A DNA stretch of 64,000 nt, taken from assembly GCA_029959615.1 (NCBI GenBank), contig JASCOD010000008.1, positions 186,001 to 250,000 on the forward strand, given 5' to 3'. The translations under genes and the position numbers were made by a program. Source of the stretch: Flavobacteriaceae bacterium PS02338. GTDB lineage: Bacteria; Bacteroidota; Bacteroidia; Sphingobacteriales; Sphingobacteriaceae. How positions within the stretch are numbered: the first letter of the stretch is position 1; each line of letters opens with the position of its first letter. Under the pieces are notes generated by a model. That model was not told where the DNA came from and made no database searches. It saw only the letters and a program-made list of their open reading frames with translations. Positions 17,915-27,430 of the stretch are shown piece by piece.

Positions 17915-18415
17915 TTAGGCAGATACCTTTTTCTCAACCTCAGTAGATTGAATTTTGGTATCGAAAAGCTCTTGCTCGTTAGCAATTACTTCAGTATCTA
18001 GTTCTAGTACTTCACAGCCGCAACGTGCCGTTAGGTATTTGGGATCGATACTATATTTGTTAATAGGTTTAAAATTGTAATTTGTAGGATAAACAATCAT
18101 GTCTATTTGTAAACCTTCTAATAAATTTCTAAAAGCAGCAGCAGTACTTCCGTAAAAATATTCTACACCAATACCTTTAACTTTGTTTTGGTATTTAACG
18201 GTATAAGCATCTATTTTTTTATTGAATTCATCACTGATGTTTTCGTGGTCTCTACTTCTTCTACTTAACATTAACATGTCGGTAATCGAATCAGATAATT
18301 TGAAAGCGTGTAAAAAGATAACGGTTACTTCTTCTAAACCTTGGTGTAGTGCAATTGCATCAATTATCTTTGTGCTTTCTACATTGAAATCTGTTGGAAC
18401 TAATATTCTTTTCAT
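17915..18415 (-). CDS. Universal-stress-protein-like protein
   Basis: 166 residues. The opening RILVPTDFNVESTKIIDAI is the beta1-alpha1 element of UspA domains. EEVTVIFLHAF and the later DMIVYPTNYNF also fit that alpha/beta fold. The ATP-binding G-2x-G-9x-G motif is not evident, so nucleotide binding is doubtful. The C-terminal ~30 residues are polar and specific to this protein. It is the likely first gene of a pair with the bestrophin channel. Confidence 0.7.
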   Translation of the reverse strand: MKRILVPTDFNVESTKIIDAIALHQGLEEVTVIFLHAFKLSDSITDMLMLSRRSRDHENISDEFNKKIDAYTVKYQNKVKGIGVEYFYGSTAAAFRNLLEGLQIDMIVYPTNYNFKPINKYSIDPKYLTARCGCEVLELDTEVIANEQELFDTKIQSTEVEKKVSA

Positions 18416-18543
18416 AACCCTTATTGTTTAAATGTTTAAATAAATATTTAATACAAGTTTAGGGCATGGAAATTATAGCCGCCTAAGAACGAGATTAGAA
18501 CGGCATTAGAATTTCAAATAACTGCTCTGATTTAATTTTAAAG

Positions 18544-19920
18544 CTAGGAAGGATCTAAATTAACGGGTAGCATTACTTTGATCTCGGTACCGAAACCCTC
18601 TTGGGTTTTAATGCCAATGCTTCCGCGGTGTAACCTGATGATATTTAACGACAAAGGTAAGCCAACACCGTAACCCTTAAAGTTAGAAGTGTTAGAAGCT
18701 CTGAAAAATGGCTCAAAGATATGTTGGATATCATCCTGTGGAATTCCGATGCCTTGGTCATTTACGGCTATTGATAGCAAAGAACCATTGCTTTCTAGTT
18801 TTACACTTACCGGTTTAAAGTCGGAGTATTTACAAGCGTTACTTACAATATTGGTAAGGGCTAATTTCAATAAGTTCTTATTTGCTTTTAGTGTTACCGC
18901 CGCTTCATCTTCGGGAAGTTCGCTTAAATCTAATTCTATTTTGCTTTCTGGATGAACCTGAACTACGGCATCGGTAATTTCCCACAACAGCTCGTCGATC
19001 CTAACCGACTCACGGGGTTGAACCTTTCCGTTGAAACCAGATTGCGCCAAACCTAAAAGGCTGGTTAAGATATGCTCTAACCTGTCGGCTTCACTTTTGA
19101 TTTTATCTAGTGCAGCTAAGTGGTCCTTAGAGCCCATTTCCGCATTGGTAGCCAATTCAACCTCTCCACTGATAATGGTTAAAGGAGTTCTCAGCTCATG
19201 CGAAGCATTGCTGATGAAATTGTTCTGCGTTTCGAAAGCAGTCTCCAGCCTGTTTAGCATGTTGTTAAATGTTTGTGCCAATTCAGACATTTCATCACCA
19301 CCATAACTCTTTACATCTAAGCGTAAGTGAAGGTTTTCCGCCTTAATCTTCTTCATACTCTTGATGATGTTACGAAGCGGCACGAGTGTGTAGTTCGAAA
19401 ATTTCCAACCCACTATAAAAGATAGAAAAACGGATAGAAAGAAGCCTGCGATTAGAATTTTCTGCAAATCTTTTAACTCCCTAAAACCAAAGGGGTCATT
19501 TGCGGCAATAATTACAATATAACCTTGGTTGCCAATTTCAAAATATTTTCCAGCGTAAAAATGGTTTTCTTTTCGATAGCGAGCCGTTTTTCCTTCATTT
19601 ATTTTAGAAAAGAAGCTCTTAGGTAAAACATCGTCAGTTTGTATGGTTGGATGAGTATTGGTATCGGCTTTAATGACATATTCCTTTTCAGAAGATAGTC
19701 TTTCTAGGTACTGACTACGCATTTTGGAATAAACGTCGTTATTTTCGTCTTTTACCAGTTTAATCTGCGCCGCAATATTTACCCTAGCTTCTAAGCGTTT
19801 GTAGAAATCTTCAAAAGCAAATTCATTTGAAAAATACCAAACAAATCCGCTGAGCAATGAAATGATAACTGCTGATAAGATGGCAAAAAGGAGAGTGATT
19901 TTTTTAGCTAATTGCATCAT
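18544..19920 (-). CDS. Sensor histidine kinase
   Basis: 458 residues. Membrane segments lie at ~8-30 and ~154-175 and flank an extracytoplasmic sensor of ~120 residues. A HAMP domain (~176-230) precedes the HisKA box NASHELRTPL with His241. The HATPase_c domain shows N (LTNIVSNACKYSD), G1 (VNDQGIGIP), F (IFEPFFRAS) and G2 (GYGVGLPLSL) boxes. It overlaps its response regulator by 4 bases (ATGA), so the two form one translationally coupled unit. The signal sensed is unknown. A second ATG at 19917 is an alternative start. Confidence 0.95.
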   Translation of the reverse strand: MMQLAKKITLLFAILSAVIISLLSGFVWYFSNEFAFEDFYKRLEARVNIAAQIKLVKDENNDVYSKMRSQYLERLSSEKEYVIKADTNTHPTIQTDDVLPKSFFSKINEGKTARYRKENHFYAGKYFEIGNQGYIVIIAANDPFGFRELKDLQKILIAGFFLSVFLSFIVGWKFSNYTLVPLRNIIKSMKKIKAENLHLRLDVKSYGGDEMSELAQTFNNMLNRLETAFETQNNFISNASHELRTPLTIISGEVELATNAEMGSKDHLAALDKIKSEADRLEHILTSLLGLAQSGFNGKVQPRESVRIDELLWEITDAVVQVHPESKIELDLSELPEDEAAVTLKANKNLLKLALTNIVSNACKYSDFKPVSVKLESNGSLLSIAVNDQGIGIPQDDIQHIFEPFFRASNTSNFKGYGVGLPLSLNIIRLHRGSIGIKTQEGFGTEIKVMLPVNLDPS

Positions 19921-20594
19921 GCTTCTTTTAATACATAGCCCAAGCCAACAGCAGTATGTATTAGTTTCTGATCGTTATTTTTATCTATTTTTTTGCGTAG
20001 GTAATTCACGTAAACGTCTACCACATTAGTTCCTAAGTTGAAATCTATGTCCCAAACATTTTCTAAAATATCAATTCTTGAGAGAATTTTAGCTTTATTT
20101 TTTGCCATGAACTCTAATAAGCGATATTCTGTAGCAGTTAAAGTAATTTCGTTGTCGTCCCGCTTTACGCTTTTTGCCGTAAGATTAATTTGTAAACTGC
20201 CGATATTAATTACTTGATCAGGGTTAACAGAGCCATTATATCTTCTCAATAACATGCGGATACGGGCAAATAGTTCTGCAAATTTGAATGGTTTAATTAA
20301 ATAATCATCTGCGCCATTGTCTAAACCATTTACCACGTTTTCGGTAGTGCCCAATGCCGTGAGCATTATAATTGGTACGTTAGGTTTTTCTTTTTTGATG
20401 ATTTTACAAAGTTCTAATCCGTTAATGCCCGGCAGCATAATATCTAGAATGATAAGATCGAAATGATTAGCCAAGGCCATCTTCTCACCAGTAGTGCCAT
20501 CGGGAGCAACACTTACATTAAATCCTTCTGCAGAAAGGCCACGCACTACAACCGAAACCACATTCGGTTCATCTTCAACTAGTAATAAATTCAT
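19917..20594 (-). CDS. OmpR-family response regulator
   Basis: About 225 residues from the ATG at 20594; a GTG one codon upstream is less likely. The receiver domain has the acidic pocket VEDEP, phospho-acceptor Asp51 in LIILDIMLPGING, Thr in MLTALG and Lys in LIKPF. The winged-helix DNA-binding domain (~128-225) ends with the typical VDVYVNYLRKKID and TAVGLGYVLKE. It is transcribed first, followed by the overlapping kinase gene. Confidence 0.96.
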   Translation of the reverse strand: MNLLLVEDEPNVVSVVVRGLSAEGFNVSVAPDGTTGEKMALANHFDLIILDIMLPGINGLELCKIIKKEKPNVPIIMLTALGTTENVVNGLDNGADDYLIKPFKFAELFARIRMLLRRYNGSVNPDQVINIGSLQINLTAKSVKRDDNEITLTATEYRLLEFMAKNKAKILSRIDILENVWDIDFNLGTNVVDVYVNYLRKKIDKNNDQKLIHTAVGLGYVLKEA

Positions 20595-20611
20595 CACGAG
20601 GCAAATAGTTT

Positions 20612-20644
20612 AAAAAAAAGCAGATAAAAAAATAATATCTGCTT
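20612..20644 (-). terminator. Intrinsic terminator of the SRPBCC gene
   Basis: Read on the reverse strand, AAGCAGATA pairs with TATCTGCTT across a 9-base loop and is followed by a run of eight T. It separates the SRPBCC gene from the downstream two-component pair. Confidence 0.75.
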
Positions 20645-20733
20645 ATCAGCATGATTTTTACTGTTTTTTAACGAACAGCAGACAAAAGGAATTGTTTGGC
20701 GCTTAAACTACAATCAATTGCTAACAGCACTGT

Positions 20734-21267
20734 TTATTTCTGTTCAGACATCTCCTTTAGAGATTGTAGCCCACTTTCAAAATCCTTACCAATCATCGAA
20801 TCCATGCTTTTAAATACGCACAGCCATTTACTGAAGATATTGTGATCGCCACCCATATTCCAGGTTACTTTTGTACTATTGCCTTCTTTAGATAAGGTAA
20901 ATGCTACTTTAGCTAAGCTCTCGAAAGGTTTAATAAACTTCAAGTCCATATTTATCTGCTCAAAAGGTTTAACCTCAGTGATTTTCATTTCTCCTTCTCC
21001 AGATTCTTTTCCCTTCCAATGATATTGGTGTGCTACTTGTTCTGGAGTGCCTGTAACATCATATTTTGCAGTCGTATCCATTTTAGACCAAGTATTCCAC
21101 TTTAAGAAATTGTTAAAGTCGGCAATGTTTTTATAAACTAGTGTGTCGGAAGCCGCAATGTTGGTAGACCTACTTACTGAATAGGTTTTTGGAAGAAAAA
21201 GGCTCCCAATTAAAACGATGGCGATAAGTAGTACAGCTACAGCCAAAAAGATTTTTAAAAATTTCAT
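20734..21267 (-). CDS. SRPBCC (START-like) family protein with N-terminal anchor
   Basis: 177 residues. One hydrophobic segment (residues 4-27) is followed by a polyketide-cyclase/START-like fold: SVSRSTNIAASDTLVYKNI, FLKWNTWSKMD, YHWKGKESGEGEM and the C-terminal helix GLQSLKEM. Such proteins bind hydrophobic ligands in a deep cavity; the ligand here is unknown. The anchor places the domain outside the cytoplasm. It is a lone gene with its own terminator. Confidence 0.8.
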   Translation of the reverse strand: MKFLKIFLAVAVLLIAIVLIGSLFLPKTYSVSRSTNIAASDTLVYKNIADFNNFLKWNTWSKMDTTAKYDVTGTPEQVAHQYHWKGKESGEGEMKITEVKPFEQINMDLKFIKPFESLAKVAFTLSKEGNSTKVTWNMGGDHNIFSKWLCVFKSMDSMIGKDFESGLQSLKEMSEQK

Positions 21268-21321
21268 GTTTGCTTTGTTTGATTAATTAAAGTTAATGAA
21301 ATTTCGAAAAAAGAAATAGGA

Positions 21322-21990
21322 TTAGTTTGTTGGCGCTCCTTTTAGATTTAAGTCCTTAACACTACTTCTAATTTTCAGCATAAAGTCTGCTCCGGGATCA
21401 TTTTTACCAGTTTGATATTTAGGATTTGTCTCTTTCCAAAGTGCTGTGTTTTTGAATTTGGTGTATTCGTAATGACCAATCAAGTACTCGATGTTGTATT
21501 TTTTGTAAAGGTATCTTACTAATTCGATATTAGCTTTTAGCTGTGCGTCTGTTAACGGGAAATCGGCGCTGCCTACATTCTCTACGCCTATAGCGCAATA
21601 GTTTAATCCAATTACATGGCGAGCGAAGTAATTATCAGGCATTAATCTGTAAATAGTGCCGTCTCTATCTACCATGTACTGCGAAGAAGTATTTAAGCTA
21701 CTTACAGCTGCAATGTCTTTTCTATCCCCGTTAGGTAACTTAGATGGATTAAATGCATTAAAAGTGGAAGAGAAAGTTCTAGCAGCAGTCCAGTGTAATA
21801 CAATTACTTTGGGCTGTATAGTGGGCGTGTTTTGTATGATGCCATGTCTTTCTTTTAGGTACTGTAGAGATAAACGAACTCTGGTTGAATCGTAAGTGAT
21901 CGGCTTGTCTACAATTTTTATTTCTTGTGCGAAGCAAAAAGAACAGCTGATAATTAGTGAAAATAAACTGGTCTTACTCTTTGTTAACAT
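21322..21990 (-). CDS. N-acetylmuramoyl-L-alanine amidase (Amidase_2)
   Basis: 222 residues with a signal peptide (~1-21, CFAQE). The Amidase_2 zinc site is visible: His66 in VIVLHWTAA, a second His in IGHYEYTKF and a closing Asp in NDPGADF. YMVDRDGTIYRL and HVIGLNYCAIGVENVG are the usual substrate-groove strands. It would cleave the amide between MurNAc and L-Ala in peptidoglycan, in the periplasm. It overlaps the upstream aspartic protease gene by 17 bases. Confidence 0.9.
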   Translation of the reverse strand: MLTKSKTSLFSLIISCSFCFAQEIKIVDKPITYDSTRVRLSLQYLKERHGIIQNTPTIQPKVIVLHWTAARTFSSTFNAFNPSKLPNGDRKDIAAVSSLNTSSQYMVDRDGTIYRLMPDNYFARHVIGLNYCAIGVENVGSADFPLTDAQLKANIELVRYLYKKYNIEYLIGHYEYTKFKNTALWKETNPKYQTGKNDPGADFMLKIRSSVKDLNLKGAPTN

Positions 21991-22495
21991 CTTTTAATAA
22001 TTTTCTAATTGAATTGTCTAGCCTTTGTTCATCTTTATAAGATGATAATTCTAGTTTTGTCGCTTCCATCGCATTTATATAAAACCTTAACACCTTTTTC
22101 TTGTAATCAATCTTACAGTTAAACTCTACCAAAATATCACCGCCAATAATGCCAGCAATTGACGGGTGGCCCATTTGGATATAAGTATCCGACACACCTT
22201 GCAAGTCAATAGCTACCGTTTCGTAGTTCGGTAATCTCAGTCTTCCAATTTGTAGCAAAGGGATAGTGCCTACTAAAGTTGTAGCACTGCTAAATATTGT
22301 TGCGGCTTGTTGTTCTTCATTTTCTTGCAAGCCTTCCACATGTTTTTCTAATAAAGATTTATCGAATACAGAACGCGAAGCGCCGGTATCTACCACAGCA
22401 AATAGCTTTTGCCCAAAAACAACAATTTCCACCAAAAGATGGAAACCGTTGTCTTGTAAGTTCACTAATATTAAGGGAACAGTAATTGTTTTCAT
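21974..22495 (-). CDS. Retropepsin-like aspartic protease
   Basis: 173 residues. The catalytic VDTGAS (Asp36) is followed by a single pepsin-like lobe, with the hydrophobic-hydrophobic-Gly element in IAGIIGGDIL. This is the one-lobe clan AA arrangement, so the enzyme should act as a homodimer. There is no signal peptide, which suggests a cytoplasmic location. The target is unknown. Its overlap with the downstream amidase gene implies co-expression. Confidence 0.82.
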   Translation of the reverse strand: MKTITVPLILVNLQDNGFHLLVEIVVFGQKLFAVVDTGASRSVFDKSLLEKHVEGLQENEEQQAATIFSSATTLVGTIPLLQIGRLRLPNYETVAIDLQGVSDTYIQMGHPSIAGIIGGDILVEFNCKIDYKKKVLRFYINAMEATKLELSSYKDEQRLDNSIRKLLKDVNKE

Positions 22496-22578
22496 TTCTA
22501 GGTTAATCGTTTAATTGATATAGGGTTAATTGCAATAGAGTGATTAACCAATTAACCGGTTCATCAGTTAACCCAAAT

Positions 22579-23517
22579 TTAAACTAACTTCATTTCTGCC
22601 AATACACTGTTCATATTACGAACCGCATCTGCACTTTTATTGAACGCGGCTTGTTCCTTCTCGTTTAATTTGTAATCGATGATTTTTTCCCAACCATTTT
22701 TCCCAACAATTACAGGAACACCTAAACAAATATCTTGTTGACCATATTCTCCATCAAGGGCAACGCAGCAAGTAAATAGTTTCTTTTCATCTCTAACAAT
22801 TGCCTCTACCAATGCAGCGCCAGCAGCACCAGGAGCATACCAAGCAGAAGTACCTAACAAGCCGGTTAGGGTTGCTCCACCAACCATAGTATCAGCAGCA
22901 ACTTTCTCTAAAGTAGCTTCATCAAGTAAATCGGTAACGGGCAAACTCTGGTAAGTGGCATATCTTGTTAATGGGATCATAGTTGTATCTCCGTGACCAC
23001 CAATTACAAAACCTTGTAAGTCGTTTGAATTGCAATTTAATGCCACACTTAAATAATATTTAAAGCGTGAGCTATCCAATGTACCACCCATACCAATGAT
23101 ACGGTTTTTAGGTAAACCCAACGATTTAAGTGCTAAATAAGTCATCGTATCCATAGGATTACTAATCACGATGATAATGGCATCTGGAGAATACTTAAGG
23201 ATATTTTCTGCAACACCTTTTACAATGCCCGCGTTAATACCAATCAGTTCTTCGCGGGTCATTCCCGGTTTACGCGGTAAACCTGATGTAATTACCGCAA
23301 CTGCAGAACCAGCAGTTTGACTATAATCATTGGTAACGCCTTTGATTTTAGTATCGAAGCCAAGTAATGTTGCCGTTTGCATCATGTCTATGGCCTTACC
23401 TTCGGCAAAACCTTCTTTAATATCTAATAATACTAGTTCTTCAGCTAATTCTTTTCGTGCAATGTTGTCTGCACAAGTGGCGCCCACGGCACCAGCACCT
23501 ACTACTGTTATTTTCAT
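22579..23517 (-). CDS. mdh: Malate dehydrogenase
   Basis: 312 residues, lactate/malate-dehydrogenase fold. NAD-binding loop GAGAVGATCADNI (7-19), NAD-specific Asp at residue 32, substrate Arg in SGLPRKPGM (Arg82), VISNPMD and the catalytic His175 in GGHGDTTM. The Arg at position 82 in the mobile loop favours malate over lactate. It interconverts malate and oxaloacetate in the TCA cycle. It is monocistronic. Confidence 0.96.
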   Translation of the reverse strand: MKITVVGAGAVGATCADNIARKELAEELVLLDIKEGFAEGKAIDMMQTATLLGFDTKIKGVTNDYSQTAGSAVAVITSGLPRKPGMTREELIGINAGIVKGVAENILKYSPDAIIIVISNPMDTMTYLALKSLGLPKNRIIGMGGTLDSSRFKYYLSVALNCNSNDLQGFVIGGHGDTTMIPLTRYATYQSLPVTDLLDEATLEKVAADTMVGGATLTGLLGTSAWYAPGAAGAALVEAIVRDEKKLFTCCVALDGEYGQQDICLGVPVIVGKNGWEKIIDYKLNEKEQAAFNKSADAVRNMNSVLAEMKLV

Positions 23518-23943
23518 ATCACTATATTGGTTTTTAATGGTTATGAAGCTCTCATGATTTAGTCTTTAAGTTAATTAATTGTAAATCATGATGGTTTCAT
23601 GTTCTATAACTTGGTTTTTGAATAATCGTGAAACTGTTTTTGTTTTCCTGCTGAGAAAATTTGACAGTCTCATTAGCGTATTTTAAGGGTTTAACACTTA
23701 AAGAATTTCACGAAACTAAGGTATAGATTTGTATCAGCTAAACAAATATTTTTTGCATTTGAGTTCATTTTGGCATCTCTGAATAGTTTTTCGGAAAAAG
23801 CTAGATCTTCGCATTTGATGCTATAGGTCTATAAGACAAGATATCATACATCAACTTGACGTTTTTATTTGAAAATTTTTAGAACCATTTAGGATACTCT
23901 TTTGTTTAGTTCTAAACTAATCTTCACTTTAAATTTTTGGGTT
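23518..23943. other. Intergenic region between divergent genes
   Basis: 426 AT-rich bases between mdh (reverse) and a small forward gene. It must hold both promoters, but I could not pin down a clean TTTG-N20-TAnnTTTG pair. No repeat or RNA gene was recognised. Confidence 0.5.
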
Positions 23944-24219
23944 ATGAATATTAAAGAACTGTTACTAAATGGTAAGGCATTTTTGGCTCTCTTAAATGAT
24001 TTCGCAATTGAAGCAAAAAATGTAATCATCCAAGATGAAGAGATGCTTTTCTCTGGGGCGAAAAATCCGAAAAATTCTATTCTTAAAGAATCTGTGTGTA
24101 TAGAAGGTAAAAATGATGATGGTATTTTTAATTTCTTTGGTACGTTACATTTCAATTTGCTAGATAAATTGGCCGTTTTTGAAATGCAAGGTTTTGAAAA
24201 AGTTGAGGCAAAAGCATAG
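23944..24219 (+). CDS. Hypothetical small protein
   Basis: 91 residues from the ATG at 23944; an upstream TTG at 23902 would add 14 unlikely residues. No signal peptide or membrane segment. The sequence (MNIKELLLNGKAFLALLNDF ... AKNVIIQDEEMLFSG) is mixed alpha/beta with no family I recognise. It stands alone between mdh and a small barrel gene. Its length, good codon pattern and following TAG support a real gene. Confidence 0.6.
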   Translation: MNIKELLLNGKAFLALLNDFAIEAKNVIIQDEEMLFSGAKNPKNSILKESVCIEGKNDDGIFNFFGTLHFNLLDKLAVFEMQGFEKVEAKA

Positions 24220-24282
24220 CTGTTTTTTTTATTCTAGGTAAGTGCAATCTCAATTGATGTAGTCTGTTTTTTATTTTGAATT

Positions 24283-24870
24283 ATGAAAAGATCTTCGCTA
24301 GTAACTTTATTGATTTTTTGTGCGTTTTTTGCATTTGGTCAGGTAACACCATCCTTCCAGCTTGGAATAAAAGGTGGTTTTAATTTATCTAAATTTAGCA
24401 CAGAAAATACATTCGCAAGTGATAACAAAGCTGGTTATTATGCTGGATTGTGGACACGTGTAGGTGCAGCGGGCATACATTTGCAGCCAGAATTGTATCT
24501 GTCAGGGAAAAATACTACCCTAAAAAATAGTAGTGGCTTAGAAAACAAAGTAAACTTTACCAGTTTAGATGTGCCAGTTTTAATTGGTACTAAGATTGGG
24601 GCGGCAGGTATTGGCTTGAGACTCAATACAGGGCCTGTTGCTTCATTTATTTTGAGCGAAGAACAAAGTTTCAACGACGCTGCCTCAAGTGTATTTAATG
24701 GTAACTTTAAAGATCAGGCTTTTGCTTGGCAATTCGGCACAGGTTTAGATGTAGGTAAACTCACTGTAGATTTGAGATATGAAATGGGGTTGTCCAAGCT
24801 TAATTCTGCAGGTTATCCAGATACGAAATTAAATATGTTCACTTTCGGCCTGGGAATAAAGCTTTTATAG
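24283..24870 (+). CDS. PorT-family-like outer-membrane beta-barrel
   Basis: 195 residues. Signal peptide ~1-19 (FFAFGQV). The mature part starts FQLGIKGGFNLSKFST, the standard opening of small Bacteroidota eight-stranded barrels (outer membrane protein beta-barrel, PorT-like). GAAGIHLQPELYLSGKNTT and the final aromatic LNMFTFGLGIKLL fit strand and terminal-strand patterns. It is the same broad family as the genes at 48675-51783, though more distant. Function unknown. Confidence 0.82.
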   Translation: MKRSSLVTLLIFCAFFAFGQVTPSFQLGIKGGFNLSKFSTENTFASDNKAGYYAGLWTRVGAAGIHLQPELYLSGKNTTLKNSSGLENKVNFTSLDVPVLIGTKIGAAGIGLRLNTGPVASFILSEEQSFNDAASSVFNGNFKDQAFAWQFGTGLDVGKLTVDLRYEMGLSKLNSAGYPDTKLNMFTFGLGIKLL

Positions 24871-24880
24871 AAAGTAAATC

Positions 24881-25801
24881 TTAAACAATTTCTTTTAATT
24901 CGTAAGCGTGTGCGCCTTTAATTGGTCGTATATCTTCTTGTTTACGTTCGCTAATCACTTTAATAAAACATGCACCAAAATAGAAGATTAGTGATGAATA
25001 AAATACAAAAAGCATCACTAAAATAATAGAGCCAGATGCACCGTAGATATTTTCGATATTGCTTAATGGCAACATTATACGAAGAATATATTTTCCGATA
25101 TTAAATAAGATAGCGGTCAACAATCCACCTTGTAAAGCTATTTTCCAACTTGGGCGTGCATTGGTTAAAAACCTGAATAGAATAGTAAACCAAGTCATTA
25201 CGATTAAAGTAAATAAGGTTTGGTTTAAAGTCCAAAGTAACCATTTTCCAAAATTGGGAGCCGTGCCATTTAGGTAAGTGCTTACAAAAGCTTGGATACT
25301 ATCTGTTACCAATCCTACGAAGAATAAAATTCCAGCTAATAGAATGATGATCATCGATCTCGCCCTAATTTTTAAGGTAAATAAAAATCCCATTTTTTCA
25401 TCCTGACCAATATTCCATATCTGTTCTACTGAGTTCTTGATTACGTTGAAAAGTGTTGTGGCTACAAAAATAAAGAAGACAAAAGTGAGTAGTGTAGCCC
25501 ACCAATTGTGATCTACGCCACGAATGTTTTTTAGTGTTTCTCTAATTTGGTCGGTGCTGCTCGGAATTAAAATTTCGGAAATACGCTCGAACAAACGGGT
25601 AGCCAATATTTTTCTATCAATAAAAAAACCAAATAACCTAATCAGTATAAGTAAAATAGGGGGGATGGCGAAGTTGGCAAAGAAAGCAGTAGCACCAGCT
25701 AAGCGCAAAGGGTCATTTTTTTGATATAAAACGAAAGCTTTTTGTAGGTGATAACAAAATTGAAAGAGCTTAGAATTTTTGATGACTGCCGTTTTTCCCA
25801 T
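24881..25801 (-). CDS. YihY/BrkB family inner-membrane protein
   Basis: 306 residues with about six membrane segments. The family pattern is visible in LRLAGATAFFANFAIPPILL, WATLLTFVFFIFVATTLFNV and ASGSIILVMLFVFYSSLIFY. The last resembles the conserved YGxxGxxxxLLLWxYxxS end. The family is annotated as virulence factor BrkB or, wrongly, RNase BN; its biochemical role is unsettled. Monocistronic. Confidence 0.88.
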   Translation of the reverse strand: MGKTAVIKNSKLFQFCYHLQKAFVLYQKNDPLRLAGATAFFANFAIPPILLILIRLFGFFIDRKILATRLFERISEILIPSSTDQIRETLKNIRGVDHNWWATLLTFVFFIFVATTLFNVIKNSVEQIWNIGQDEKMGFLFTLKIRARSMIIILLAGILFFVGLVTDSIQAFVSTYLNGTAPNFGKWLLWTLNQTLFTLIVMTWFTILFRFLTNARPSWKIALQGGLLTAILFNIGKYILRIMLPLSNIENIYGASGSIILVMLFVFYSSLIFYFGACFIKVISERKQEDIRPIKGAHAYELKEIV

Positions 25802-25952
25802 TTGCGAGTTTCAAAAATAACAAAATATGCTTAGAGATGTTTGTTATTGTTTTTTTTAACAAGAAAGATACTTATTTATAGCAATTTCTTGTGTATGGTA
25901 AAACTTTCTATCTAGGTTTTAGGTTATGCTAATTAAATAAATCAAGATTAAT

Positions 25953-26069
25953 ATGAATAACTTTTTCAGAACAATATTGGCAGGATGGGGCGCTTGGAAG
26001 TTGGGTGGTGGTTGCGTATCAACCATTGTAATTTTTGTGGTGTTGTATTATTTGTTGGGACATTGCTAG
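25953..26069 (+). CDS. Putative 38-residue membrane microprotein
   Basis: ATG to TAG, 38 residues. A short N-terminal amphipathic piece (MNNFFRTILAGWGAWKLGGG) leads into one hydrophobic helix (VSTIVIFVVLYYLLGHC). The organisation, with Gly-rich hinge then a transmembrane helix, looks purposeful, and no other gene occupies this gap. Coding evidence is otherwise only the intact frame, so this is tentative. Confidence 0.45.
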   Translation: MNNFFRTILAGWGAWKLGGGCVSTIVIFVVLYYLLGHC

Positions 26070-26081
26070 CACCAGCTTGCC

Positions 26082-26232
26082 GTCATTTCGAGCGTAGTCG
26101 AAACTATTTGTCATTCCGAGGAACGAGGAATCTAGTTAAATAGACTCTTCGCTATGCTCAGAATGACAGTAGACTAGATTTAACTTCGTTGATTTTCAAT
26201 TCTTTTTGTCGTTTCTCCTCATTGAAATGACG
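26082..26232. repeat. Compound class B palindromic repeat
   Basis: It starts GTCATTTCGAGCGTAGTCGA and ends TTGAAATGAC. A second nested pair lies inside (GTCATTCCGAGGAACGAGGA ... CAGAATGAC). It contains TTTAACTTCGTTGATTTTCA, which recurs exactly in the element at 35720-35839. It looks like two elements nested or fused. Confidence 0.7.
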
Positions 26233-26242
26233 GCAAGTGACA

Positions 26243-27373
26243 TTACAAATTTCCTCTCAAAGCTTGTTCACGCTCCAAGCTTTCAAATAATGCTTTGAAA
26301 TTACCAGCACCAAAGCTTTGTGCTCCTTTGCGTTGGATGATTTCGAAAAACAAGGTAGGCCTATCTTCCACTGGTTTAGTGAAAATCTGTAGTAAATAAC
26401 CTTCTTCATCACAATCTACCAAAATACCTAAGCCTTTTAATAGTTCTATTTCCTCATCAATTTCGCCGACACGGGTAGGCATCATTTCGTAGTAAGCTTC
26501 TGGTGGTGCACTTAAAAACTCAACGCCTCTTTCTTTTAATAGTTTTACCGTTTTAACGATATCTTTAGTAGCTACCGCGATGTGTTGCACGCCTTCGCCT
26601 TCGTAAAACTCTAAATATTCTTCAATTTGCGATTTCTTTTTACCTTCCGCTGGTTCGTTAATTGGGAATTTTGAGAAACCATTACCGTTACTCATTACCT
26701 TGCTCATTAAAGCAGAATATTCAGTGTTAATTTGCTTGTCGTCAAAAGAGAGGATGTTCACAAATCCCATTACATCTTCATACCATTTCACGGTTTCGTT
26801 CATGCGGTTCCAACCCACATTGCCAACACAGTGGTCAATATAAAGCAAACCAGCATCACTTGGGTTGTAATCACTTTCCCATTTTTTGTAGCCAGGCATA
26901 AATACGCCATTGTAGTTCTTGCGCTCAATAAACATGTGGATGGTTTCACCGTAAGTGTAAATGCCCGACATCTTCACCTCGCCGTTTTCATCCGTCAAAG
27001 TCTGAGGTTCTAAATAAGGTTTTGCACCACGTTTAGTAGTTTCCTCAAAGGCACTGTAGGCATCATCTACCCAAAGTGCTAATACTTTAACACCATCGCC
27101 ATGTGTTTTCACGTGCTCTGCAATTGGGTTGTCCGATTTTAGTGCTGTAGTTAAAATCAAACGAATTTTCCCTTGCTGTAAAACATACGAAGCTCTATCT
27201 CTAACGCCAGTTTCGGGACCAGCATAAGCTAGCGATTGAAATCCGAAAGCAGTTTTGTAATAATGTGCCGCCTGTTTAGCGTTGCCTACGTAAAATTCTA
27301 TATAATCAGTTCCATTAATGGGAAGGAAATCTTGTGCCTTAGCTATTTTTTCTGCAAATGTTTGTGTGCTCAT
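26243..27373 (-). CDS. hppD: 4-Hydroxyphenylpyruvate dioxygenase
   Basis: 376 residues, two vicinal-oxygen-chelate domains. The iron ligands are visible in the C-terminal domain: YIDHCVGNVGW (His), GVQHIAVATKDI (His) and TLFFEIIQRKG (Glu). The closing GAGNFKALFESLEREQ is the gating helix of HPPD. It converts 4-hydroxyphenylpyruvate to homogentisate, the second step of tyrosine breakdown. It lies 57 bases after homogentisate dioxygenase on the same strand. Confidence 0.96.
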   Translation of the reverse strand: MSTQTFAEKIAKAQDFLPINGTDYIEFYVGNAKQAAHYYKTAFGFQSLAYAGPETGVRDRASYVLQQGKIRLILTTALKSDNPIAEHVKTHGDGVKVLALWVDDAYSAFEETTKRGAKPYLEPQTLTDENGEVKMSGIYTYGETIHMFIERKNYNGVFMPGYKKWESDYNPSDAGLLYIDHCVGNVGWNRMNETVKWYEDVMGFVNILSFDDKQINTEYSALMSKVMSNGNGFSKFPINEPAEGKKKSQIEEYLEFYEGEGVQHIAVATKDIVKTVKLLKERGVEFLSAPPEAYYEMMPTRVGEIDEEIELLKGLGILVDCDEEGYLLQIFTKPVEDRPTLFFEIIQRKGAQSFGAGNFKALFESLEREQALRGNL

Positions 27374-27430
27374 TGTGGGTTCTAGTTTAATTAAATCCTG
27401 CTTTATCCTGAAAATCCTTAAATCCTGTTC

